A stretch of 64,000 bases of DNA, taken from NCBI RefSeq assembly GCF_900095135.1, contig NZ_LT605205.1, positions 62,001-126,000 of the forward strand, written 5' to 3'. The number at the start of each line of letters is the position of its first letter. Position 1 is the first letter of the stretch. Origin of the DNA: Proteiniphilum saccharofermentans. Its GTDB lineage: Bacteria; Bacteroidota; Bacteroidia; Bacteroidales; Dysgonomonadaceae. Made by a program: the position numbers and the translations under genes. Positions 47,405 through 55,331 of the stretch are shown here, in pieces. The notes under the pieces are model-generated. The model was not told the origin of the DNA. It made no database searches and saw only the letters and a program-made list of their open reading frames with translations.

Positions 47405-48363
47405 AAAAAAGTTATATGATCATTGCAATTGCGGTCGCAGGATTTCTCACTATAGCAATCTCCTATGTTGCATGGAACAGAATGGATCCGGATTTCACCT
47501 GCGCTTTGTGCCATGAAATAAGACCCAGTTGCGTCTCTTGGAAAAACTCCGTCCATGCAGATATTTCCTGCACGCAATGTCATGGTACAGCATTAAGTGA
47601 TGGTTTTGCAAGCCTGTCGGAGAAGGCCCGGATGGTATATGTCCACTTTACCCGGAAAAAGACCAACGAAGACCTTTACCTTAACGAATCGCAGGCTATG
47701 GCCATGGCAGACAAGTGTGCGGAATGTCACCAGGCGGAGTATGCGGCCTGGAAATCGGGAGCGCATTCCACTACCTACAGGGATATTTTTATGGATGTGG
47801 ATCACAATAAAATGGAAAAGCCCTATTGGGATTGTTTTCGTTGCCACGGCGCACATTATGACGGCAATATCCACGATCTGATGTCACTTGAGGGAGATGC
47901 CACAGCGTGGGAGATAAGGGATGGCAAACAGGCCGATCGTCCGACGATAACCTGCCTGACATGTCACCAGATGCATGGTGGACAAGGTAAGCGAATTGGA
48001 TATACCTCGTTAGATAAGGAGTCCCGGGACAAATTGATGCAAAAAACCGAACGATCTGCTACGGCCTTATATCTACGTGCGGAAAAGCGCCATCTGCCAT
48101 CGGACAAGTTGCTCAAGCCCACCATCTACGACGGGGATTCACCGGTGAAGGTGTCCGACGACCCTAATACATGGCTATGCATGCAATGCCATTCGCCCAA
48201 TGGTCGGCGCGAAGCAGGTACGGAGGATGATAAAACCCCAACCGGCCTTTACGAAGGGATGAGCTGCCTGGATTGCCATAACCCCCATTCTAACGGCTTA
48301 AAGAACAATTATAGAAATGTACATAATTCAAATTTATCTGTTCAACAGGCAGGTATAAATTGA
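47401..48363 (+). CDS. Membrane-anchored heptahaem cytochrome c, NapC/NrfH-like N-terminus
   Basis: A 320-residue protein with one N-terminal membrane helix (IIAIAVAGFLTIAISYVAW) and seven CxxCH haem-binding motifs at residues 34, 57, 106, 145, 185, 260 and 289. The first part resembles NapC/NirT/NrfH quinol dehydrogenases (DFTCALCHEIRPSCVSWKNS). Extra histidines (HGAHY, HQMHG, HNPHS) could be distal ligands. It is the last gene of the operon and translationally coupled to the GMC dehydrogenase, so it most likely carries electrons from sugar oxidation to the quinone pool or to another periplasmic acceptor. Classical gluconate dehydrogenases use a three-haem cytochrome; this architecture is different. 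Confidence 0.88.
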   Translation: MKKSYMIIAIAVAGFLTIAISYVAWNRMDPDFTCALCHEIRPSCVSWKNSVHADISCTQCHGTALSDGFASLSEKARMVYVHFTRKKTNEDLYLNESQAMAMADKCAECHQAEYAAWKSGAHSTTYRDIFMDVDHNKMEKPYWDCFRCHGAHYDGNIHDLMSLEGDATAWEIRDGKQADRPTITCLTCHQMHGGQGKRIGYTSLDKESRDKLMQKTERSATALYLRAEKRHLPSDKLLKPTIYDGDSPVKVSDDPNTWLCMQCHSPNGRREAGTEDDKTPTGLYEGMSCLDCHNPHSNGLKNNYRNVHNSNLSVQQAGIN

Positions 48364-48474
48364 GAATCTTTATTACTTTATGATGGTGGCAATGGTTCGG
48401 AGAGTTAAGCGAAGAGTGATACCATGACATTTTGATGCACTGTAAAAGTAGAAGATAAAGAAATTAAATTTATT

Positions 48475-48482
48475 TATCTTTG
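48475..48482 (+). promoter_or_regulatory. -7 element of rarA
   Basis: TATCTTTG, 23 nt before the start codon. No good -33 element is found about 20 nt upstream. Confidence 0.45.
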
Positions 48483-48505
48483 CAATGTATAAAAATTGAA
48501 TTCCT

Positions 48506-49765
48506 ATGGGTACACCTCTTGCGGAACGGCTCCGGCCGCAACATCTCGATGAACTGATCGGCCAGTCGCACCTGGTTGGCAGGGGGGCTGTACTGCGCCG
48601 GATGATTGACTCGGGAAGAATTCCTTCCATCATTCTCTGGGGACCGCCCGGCGTGGGAAAGACCACCCTTGCAAATATTATTGCAAACACGCTGAATGCT
48701 CCTTTTTACAAGTTGAGTGCCATCAACTCAGGTGTGAAGGATGTACGTGAAGTGATTGAAAAGGCAAAGAATAATCGCTTTTTTGAGTCATCGGCACCTA
48801 TTCTTTTTATCGACGAAATCCACCGTTTTAGCAAGTCGCAGCAGGATTCCCTGTTGAATGCCGTGGAGACAGGTATTGTCACATTGATTGGCGCTACCAC
48901 CGAAAATCCTTCATTTGAGGTGATTCGTCCATTACTATCCCGTTGTCAGGTATATGTCTTGAAACCGTTGGATAAGAAGGAATTGGAACAATTATTGAAT
49001 CGGGCGCTTAACGAGGACTTTATCCTGAAAGAGAGAAAGATAGAAGTTAAAGAAACTGATGCCCTGTTTCGTTTTTCGGGAGGAGATGCCCGAAAGTTGC
49101 TCAATATTCTGGATTTGGCAGTAGCTTCCGACAATGATGAAGCAATCGTGGTCACCGACCAGATGGTGACTGAACGGTTACAGGAGAATCCGGCGGCTTA
49201 TGATAAGGGTGGGGAGATGCATTATGACATCATTTCCGCTTTTATCAAATCGATAAGGGGTAGTGATCCCGACGCGGCAATCTATTGGCTGGCCCGGATG
49301 GTAGCGGGTGGGGAAGACCCCAAGTTCATTGCCCGGAGGCTGGTTATCTCGGCAGCAGAGGATATAGGGTTGGCGAATCCCAATGCATTGCTGTTGGCCA
49401 ATGCATGCTTCGATGCCTTGCAGAAGATCGGTTGGCCGGAAGGGCGTATCGTATTAGCAGAAACTACCATCTATCTGGCCGCATCTCCTAAAAGTAATTC
49501 GGCCTATCTGGCTATTGACAGTGCTATGGCGAAAGTGGAGAAGACCGGCAATCTGCCCGTACCATTACATTTGCGCAATGCACCCACTTCTTTGATGAAA
49601 GAGCTTAATTACGGCAAGGAGTATAAGTATGCACACGACTATGAAAATAACTTTGTAAAACAGGAATATCTCCCTAAAGAGTTAAAAAATAGTCGTTTTT
49701 GGGAACCCCAATCCAACCCGGGTGAATCGAAAATGAACGAGTTAATGAAGAAACTGTGGGGTTAG
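48506..49765 (+). CDS. rarA: Replication-associated recombination protein A (MgsA/RarA)
   Basis: A 419-residue AAA+ ATPase related to clamp loaders that acts at stalled replication forks. Walker A is GPPGVGKTTLANI near residue 47, Walker B ILFIDEIHRFSKSQQD near 97, sensor I GATTENPSFEV near 126 and the arginine finger LLSRCQVYVL near 143. The C-terminal oligomerisation domain has SAAEDIGLANPNALLLA. It is complete. Its last four bases overlap the end of the convergent lptD gene. Confidence 0.96.
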   Translation: MGTPLAERLRPQHLDELIGQSHLVGRGAVLRRMIDSGRIPSIILWGPPGVGKTTLANIIANTLNAPFYKLSAINSGVKDVREVIEKAKNNRFFESSAPILFIDEIHRFSKSQQDSLLNAVETGIVTLIGATTENPSFEVIRPLLSRCQVYVLKPLDKKELEQLLNRALNEDFILKERKIEVKETDALFRFSGGDARKLLNILDLAVASDNDEAIVVTDQMVTERLQENPAAYDKGGEMHYDIISAFIKSIRGSDPDAAIYWLARMVAGGEDPKFIARRLVISAAEDIGLANPNALLLANACFDALQKIGWPEGRIVLAETTIYLAASPKSNSAYLAIDSAMAKVEKTGNLPVPLHLRNAPTSLMKELNYGKEYKYAHDYENNFVKQEYLPKELKNSRFWEPQSNPGESKMNELMKKLWG

Positions 49766-52548
49766 TACCAGCTTGCTCCCCTGTCATACGGTGAACTGCG
49801 TTCGTCCCACTTCAGATCCTGCAATAGTGAGGAGTTGGCACGGATAGTGAAGTTATAGGATTTATAGGGCCCAATAGGGATAAAACTGGCGGACATGCTC
49901 CAGCAATGCAGGTTGCGCGTGAGTGTACAGTTGATACTGGTGAATCTGTTGACTTCGAAATTGTAATCGGTATTGAACGTGAAATTCCAGTTTTTGGTGG
50001 GCTGGATAGAACCACTCAACCCGAAACTATGGGTGAGTTTCCCCTTATACTCCATGCGTTCTTTGTTAAATTCCCCATATCCGTAACGCATCGAATAATT
50101 GAATGAGAGATTCCAATTCACCGAATTCTTCAGATAACCGTCGCTATCGAATTCTCCCATTGAGTTGTCAGTCTGCTCGAAAGAACTTCTCCTTTCGGCT
50201 TCTTCATATGGGTTTGCACCTATTGTGCCGTCATCCGGTAAATTATCAGGATCCGGTTCATTTTCATTCCCCCTGGAACTCCCGTCATCACGACCAAATA
50301 ATTTTTTAAAAGTATCCTGATTCAGTGAATAGGAGAAAGATGTCCCGGTATTCATCAATTTTCCGATCCCTTTGCCATTGAGAACTCTGAGTTTATCTAC
50401 CCTATGGGGAGTTCCGTTATGATCCAGTTCATAAAGATAGGGATCCCAGGTAGCATTCAGGCTGAGAGTATATGATTTTGACAATTTCAGGCGGATGTTG
50501 GAATTGATATTACTCCACTTCATGGAGTCGGCCATCATATTATAACTGAAGTTGATCCCCAGATCGTCGATCAAACTTATCTTTCGTACTCCGGTAGAAT
50601 CTTTGTCGCTCAGGACTTTCATTTCAAGGTTATTCTTGAAATCGAAACCGATACTTCCACTTTGCCCGGTAGGAGCGGTCCCGAACATCATGGTGGAATA
50701 GGGAGAATAGGTATATTCCACATCTTCTCCATACTCGTTCCTGTAGGTGTATGTCTCGTAGAAATTGTATTTCGGGTCGCCGAAATCGGGTCGGTAGCTC
50801 AGGCTGATGCTGGGTGTGAATACATGCCGGATCGCCTGTACTTTATCCCCGAACATCTTCCATGGCGTGTACATCCCGTATATTTTTGTCTGTGCGCTGA
50901 GCGAGGTGCTGTAATCATACACACGTTTTAGCCCATGCACGGTATCCACGGGAACATGCCTCTTGGCGACGGGATCCCAGGCCTGTTTATGCGCACCGGT
51001 GTACCAGCGTTCGGTATAATTGAACGAGGGTGATAACTGGATGAAATCGAACAGGGTAAAGGTTGCGCTTACGGGAATGTTATGCCGCATGCCGTTTGTC
51101 CAGTCACGTACTAGATTCGACTTCAGGAATCGGTCTTCTTTTGTGGTGATGGAGTTACGGAATTCGCCGGAGTAGCTCATCGATATTTTTTCGTACCATC
51201 GTTCCGCACCCACAGCGTTTTTCCTTTTAAGGGGATAGATACGGCTCATGTTGAGAGAGAGGTTGGGTAGGGTGGCTGCGATAGTGGAGTCTCGTGATAC
51301 CTGGTTGATGCTCATAGTGGCCGAGAGGCTCCATGGTGAGTCGGGGAAACGTTGGGTGAGGTTCACACTCGAGCTTTTGGTGTTGTTGGAGGCTTCCCGT
51401 GAATAGAGACGACTAAGATCCCTGTGGTTGTTCCTGCTGGTGGAGAAGTTCACGCTTGCCGAGAGGGTGCGGTACATGTTGGCTTTCGGGTCCTGCGAAT
51501 GGGTCCAGTTGATGCGGAGGTCTTTCGCTACGGAGTATGCCTCGGGCACTACATCCTTAAGTTCTTTTTCACCGGTGACCGTAGTGAGGGAATACACATT
51601 GAAGTTACCGGAGTATTTGTACCGTTTACGGTAGTTTGAGCGAGCACCGATCCCCCATGAACCTTTTGTATAAAGTTCCCCCGTGACAGCAAGATCGATG
51701 TAATCACTCAATGCAAAGTAATATCCTCCGTTTTGGAGATAAAATCCACGGGCCATCTCATCGCCGTAACTTGGCATAATAATCCCTGACGAGTAGGTTT
51801 TTGTAAAGGGGAAGAATGCGAAAGGCAATACGACGGGAAATAGTGGCACATCGGCTACTACCAACCAGGCAGGGCCGGTAACAACATCCTTCTCCGGTCG
51901 TACTTTAGCTTTCGAAAGGTTCAGGTAGAAATGCGGGTGGTCATGCTGGTCGCATGTGGTATATTTCGCATTCCGCATATAAAAAGAGTTGTCGGGATTC
52001 ATTTTGGCTTCATTGGCCACGATATGTCCCTCTCCTTGCTGGGTAATTACATTGTTGATAAATGCTTTTCGGGTATCGAAGTTGTAACGTACTTTCTTCA
52101 TTTCATACTCCATCCCTCCTTCAGAGAAAACGGGGTATCCAAACTCTTTGCCTGCTGAGTCAATACCAAAGGTGGAAGAAATAATACTACTGTCCAGATC
52201 CATAGTAATGAATTCCCCCTTGATAGCCAAATTCCCATATTTAACATCGGCATCTCCGTAGAGATAACCCATATTGTTGCCGGTAAATACCATAGAATCC
52301 TGAGCCGTGTAAAATACAGCAGTCTCCAATACCTGTTTTGAGGAGACTGAATCGGGACTTGTGGAGAGTGTGTCCTGTGGTTGTTGGGGTGAGGCAATAT
52401 CTTGTTTTATTTTGTCAGACAGGATTGATCCCGATGCGGCATTCCATACTGTCGGATCTGTTGCAGCAGCTGCTTTTCGGATAAAGAAGCCTTGCAAAAA
52501 GATGGCCAGCACAAAATATAAAAATATATATCGTAATAATTGCCTCAT
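49762..52548 (-). CDS. lptD: LptD-like outer-membrane LPS assembly protein
   Basis: A 928-residue protein that should insert lipopolysaccharide into the outer leaflet of the outer membrane. A signal peptide (LRYIFLYFVLAIFLQGFF plus a short basic stretch) is followed by a Ser/Gln-rich linker. The OstA/LptA-like beta-jellyroll comes next (residues ~80-210, with YGNLAIKGEFITMDLDSSI). The large C-terminal beta-barrel begins near LFPVVLPFAFFPFTKTYSSG and ends with many alternating aromatic strands. It lacks the four-cysteine pattern of the E. coli protein, as is usual in Bacteroidetes. Confidence 0.85.
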   Translation of the reverse strand: MRQLLRYIFLYFVLAIFLQGFFIRKAAAATDPTVWNAASGSILSDKIKQDIASPQQPQDTLSTSPDSVSSKQVLETAVFYTAQDSMVFTGNNMGYLYGDADVKYGNLAIKGEFITMDLDSSIISSTFGIDSAGKEFGYPVFSEGGMEYEMKKVRYNFDTRKAFINNVITQQGEGHIVANEAKMNPDNSFYMRNAKYTTCDQHDHPHFYLNLSKAKVRPEKDVVTGPAWLVVADVPLFPVVLPFAFFPFTKTYSSGIIMPSYGDEMARGFYLQNGGYYFALSDYIDLAVTGELYTKGSWGIGARSNYRKRYKYSGNFNVYSLTTVTGEKELKDVVPEAYSVAKDLRINWTHSQDPKANMYRTLSASVNFSTSRNNHRDLSRLYSREASNNTKSSSVNLTQRFPDSPWSLSATMSINQVSRDSTIAATLPNLSLNMSRIYPLKRKNAVGAERWYEKISMSYSGEFRNSITTKEDRFLKSNLVRDWTNGMRHNIPVSATFTLFDFIQLSPSFNYTERWYTGAHKQAWDPVAKRHVPVDTVHGLKRVYDYSTSLSAQTKIYGMYTPWKMFGDKVQAIRHVFTPSISLSYRPDFGDPKYNFYETYTYRNEYGEDVEYTYSPYSTMMFGTAPTGQSGSIGFDFKNNLEMKVLSDKDSTGVRKISLIDDLGINFSYNMMADSMKWSNINSNIRLKLSKSYTLSLNATWDPYLYELDHNGTPHRVDKLRVLNGKGIGKLMNTGTSFSYSLNQDTFKKLFGRDDGSSRGNENEPDPDNLPDDGTIGANPYEEAERRSSFEQTDNSMGEFDSDGYLKNSVNWNLSFNYSMRYGYGEFNKERMEYKGKLTHSFGLSGSIQPTKNWNFTFNTDYNFEVNRFTSINCTLTRNLHCWSMSASFIPIGPYKSYNFTIRANSSLLQDLKWDERSSPYDRGASWY

Positions 52549-52581
52549 GCGGAATCAGCAGTTAGCGTATGGTTTTGAACG

Positions 52582-52616
52582 CAAAACTACACATTAATGG
52601 ATTAATTCGCAGCAAA
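52582..52616 (-). promoter_or_regulatory. Possible promoter of lptD
   Basis: TAGTTTTG (52582-52589) and TTTG (52613-52616) on the minus strand match both elements, but the spacer is 23 nt, at the long end of what is known. Confidence 0.4.
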
Positions 52617-52632
52617 AATAATAAAAAGAAAC

Positions 52633-53934
52633 TTAAGACCGGCCGATTAGCTTCTTTTTAAAGAGATCAAAGTCATTGGGTAGAGGGATCGATTGCTTTT
52701 TGTGTTGCATATAAGCAGCCAGCGCATCCGGGACTTGTATTGGGGCGCCGGTGGATGCTTCCACTGTCTCTTTGAATTTAGCCGGATGGGCGGTAGCCAG
52801 AAAAATGGCTGTTTCGTCTGACCTTTTCCCTTCTTTCAGTGCCAGGTATGCACATGCCCCATGCGGGTCGAGCAGATACCCTGATTCTATATAAACATTC
52901 TTGATGGCTGTACTGATCTCCTCATCACTGTATCGGAAAGATGAAATATCGTTAGTGATTGCTTTGTGAGAATGGCCGTAGAGATCAAGGATACGGTCGA
53001 AATTACTGGGAGCACCTACATCCATGGCGTTGGCAATGGTCTGTACCGATGCTCTCGGATTATATTGCCCGGTTTGCAGGTATTCCCTGAAGACATCATT
53101 TCGGTTGTTGGCAGCGATAAATCTATCTACCGGTAGTCCCATACGTTTGGCGAAAAGTCCGGCAGTGAGATTTCCCAGGTTTCCGCTTGGAACAGAAATC
53201 ACCATTTTTGTAAATTGTGTTTGTCTTACTAATTGTGCATAGGCCCAAAAGTAGTAGAATGATTGTGGAAGGAATCTGGCCACGTTAATGGAATTGGCAG
53301 AGGTGAGTTTTATCCGCTTATTCAATTCATCATCCATAAATGCTGATTTTACCAGAGCTTGACAGTCGTCGAATGTACCGTCCACTTCCAGAGCAACTAT
53401 ATTTTGTCCCAAGGTGGTGAATTGAGCTTCCTGCATATCGCTCACCTTTCCGGAAGGGTACAACACAAACACTCTGATACCTTCTACGCCCAGAAATCCG
53501 TTGGCTACCGCACTGCCTGTATCACCCGAAGTAGCGACCAACACGTTTACCTCCTCCTGCTTCTCTTTTACAAAGTGGGAGAGCATCCGCGCCATGAAAC
53601 GGGCACCTACATCTTTAAACGCGAAGGTGGGTCCATGGAATAATTCCAGCACATAAATCCCGTCTTCCACTTTTTTGAGTGGTATCTCAAAACTCAATGT
53701 GTCGCCGACAATGGCATCCAGTTTTTCTTTCGGAATATCTTCCCCGAAAAAGGCCTCCGCAACGGTCTTGGATATCCCTTGCAAGGATAAATCCATCATT
53801 CCATCAAAGAATTTCTGAGGAAGACGTGCGATCCTTTCAGGCATATACAGTCCCCTGTCGGGAGCCAATCCTTTTACTACTGCTTCTTGCAGGGAAACGA
53901 TGAATGCTTCTTTATTTGTACTGTAATATTTCAT
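52633..53934 (-). CDS. thrC: Threonine synthase
   Basis: A 433-residue PLP enzyme that converts O-phosphohomoserine to threonine. The PLP lysine is in HGPTFAFKDVGARFMARML near residue 106, and the phosphate cup is SGDTGSAVANGFLG near 140. The N-terminus (MKYYSTNKEAFIVSLQEAVVKGLAPDRGLYMPE, here named by its first and last motifs) is that of the yeast/E. coli-type enzyme. It is the last gene of the thrA-apgM-thrC operon, separated from apgM by 185 nt of repeat-rich DNA that may allow partial internal termination or re-initiation. Confidence 0.96.
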   Translation of the reverse strand: MKYYSTNKEAFIVSLQEAVVKGLAPDRGLYMPERIARLPQKFFDGMMDLSLQGISKTVAEAFFGEDIPKEKLDAIVGDTLSFEIPLKKVEDGIYVLELFHGPTFAFKDVGARFMARMLSHFVKEKQEEVNVLVATSGDTGSAVANGFLGVEGIRVFVLYPSGKVSDMQEAQFTTLGQNIVALEVDGTFDDCQALVKSAFMDDELNKRIKLTSANSINVARFLPQSFYYFWAYAQLVRQTQFTKMVISVPSGNLGNLTAGLFAKRMGLPVDRFIAANNRNDVFREYLQTGQYNPRASVQTIANAMDVGAPSNFDRILDLYGHSHKAITNDISSFRYSDEEISTAIKNVYIESGYLLDPHGACAYLALKEGKRSDETAIFLATAHPAKFKETVEASTGAPIQVPDALAAYMQHKKQSIPLPNDFDLFKKKLIGRS

Positions 53935-54083
53935 TTTATAGAGAGTAAAGATTTTTAGAGCCAGGAGTCAAGACTATAGAAATTCAAAATTCAAGATTTG
54001 GCTTATGCCGATTGTTAATTGGTTTCGCCGAACGTTGTCTTAATTCACGATTCAATACTCTGATATTGATCCATTTGTAATTA

Positions 54084-54104
54084 GTAATTGGTAATTCCAA
54101 TTAC
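54084..54104. repeat. Inverted repeat and TAATT words in the apgM-thrC gap
   Basis: GTAATTGG (54084-54091) pairs with CCAATTAC (54097-54104) around a 5-nt loop. The preceding TTGTAATTAGTAATT matches the word repeat at 42570. Confidence 0.55.
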
Positions 54105-54119
54105 CTTTCCACCTTTCCA

Positions 54120-55325
54120 TTATCCAAAGACAGCTTTCATAAACTGGTCGCCATAGAGTAATCCGTAACTTCCCTCTTTTGCGGCAAACTCATCATATAC
54201 CTGTACGCTGTCGGGTTCGATATCCCGATGATAGATCAGGAAAGGAATAGGCTCACGTGTATGTGTGCGTATGGCACAGGGGGTGGGATGGTCGGGGAGG
54301 ATGGCGATGGTAACCGGTTCGTCCCATTGCAGGATCTCTTCATAGATGGTCTTTACAATACGGGCATCCAGATATTCAATAGTTTTCACTTTCAACGGAA
54401 CATCTCCTTCATGTCCCGCTTCGTCGCTGGCTTCGATATGGAGATATACGAAATCTTTTTCTTTTAATGCCCTGAGTGCCGCTTCTGCTTTTCCTTCATA
54501 ATTGGTGTCGTAGAGGCCTGTAGCCCCTTCTACCATGATCACTTCCAATCCCGCATACACGCCAATCCCCCTTATCAGATCCACGGCAGAGATCACTGCG
54601 CCGCTTTTGATCGGAAACATTTCATTGAATGGTTTCATCTTAGGGCGGAATCCTGGAGACCATGGCCAGATACTGTTGGCGGGAGACTTTCCTTCTACTA
54701 TCCTTTTTTTGTTGATGGGATGATCTGCCAGTATCTCCTGGGATGCAAAGATCAACCTGTTCAAAGCCTCGGCTGTCGGTCTTGCCTCCTCGTCGTCGGG
54801 TTGTATCAGATGTGCCCGGAATGGTTTTTCCGGAATATCATGGGGAGGAGTGCAACGGAGTCGCTTGTCACCACCTTTCATTTTCAACAGGTGGCGATAG
54901 GAGACCCCGGGGTAGAAACTAAATATGTCGTTTCCCAATTTGCTGTCAAGGGATCGGATCAGTTCCGCTGCTTCAGGGGTTGAGATATGTCCTGCCGAGT
55001 GATTTTTCAACAGTTCTCCTTCGAGACAAACCAGGTTACAGCGCATTCCCATCTCCCCGGGCAGGATATCCACACCCATGCTGGCAGCTTCCAGTACGCC
55101 ACGGCCCTCGTATACCGAAGCCACATCGTATCCCATGACAGAGAGGTTGGCGATCTCACTCCCCGGTGCAAATCCTTCAGGAACGGTATGTAGCAGTCCG
55201 TTTCTGCCTTTTCGTGCCAATAGGTCTATGTAGGGTGTGGCGGCGGCCTGTATGGTTGTCTTGTTTCCCAATGAAGCAATGGGTTCGTCGGCCATGCCGT
55301 CACCAAGAATTATTATATATTTCAT
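54120..55325 (-). CDS. ApgM-type phosphoglycerate mutase family protein, probable homoserine kinase
   Basis: A 401-residue member of the alkaline-phosphatase-like, archaeal-type 2,3-bisphosphoglycerate-independent phosphoglycerate mutase family. It begins MKYIIILGDGMADEPIASLG with the metal-binding aspartate, has the phospho-acceptor region GSEIANLSVMGYD near residue 55, and ends with the paired metal motifs HIEASDEAGHEGD near 295 and ILPDHPTPCAIRTHTREPIPF near 340. It lies 6 nt after thrA and before thrC, where thrB would be expected. No GHMP-type homoserine kinase is in the window. I recall genetic evidence from Bacteroides for homoserine kinase activity of such an operon-borne protein, so that role is more likely than glycolysis. 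Confidence 0.8.
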   Translation of the reverse strand: MKYIIILGDGMADEPIASLGNKTTIQAAATPYIDLLARKGRNGLLHTVPEGFAPGSEIANLSVMGYDVASVYEGRGVLEAASMGVDILPGEMGMRCNLVCLEGELLKNHSAGHISTPEAAELIRSLDSKLGNDIFSFYPGVSYRHLLKMKGGDKRLRCTPPHDIPEKPFRAHLIQPDDEEARPTAEALNRLIFASQEILADHPINKKRIVEGKSPANSIWPWSPGFRPKMKPFNEMFPIKSGAVISAVDLIRGIGVYAGLEVIMVEGATGLYDTNYEGKAEAALRALKEKDFVYLHIEASDEAGHEGDVPLKVKTIEYLDARIVKTIYEEILQWDEPVTIAILPDHPTPCAIRTHTREPIPFLIYHRDIEPDSVQVYDEFAAKEGSYGLLYGDQFMKAVFG

Positions 55326-55331
55326 TTTACC

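Noticed and set aside
54240-54260. Second CACGTG site as parS
   Set aside because: Only the central hexamer matches, and it lies in a coding sequence.
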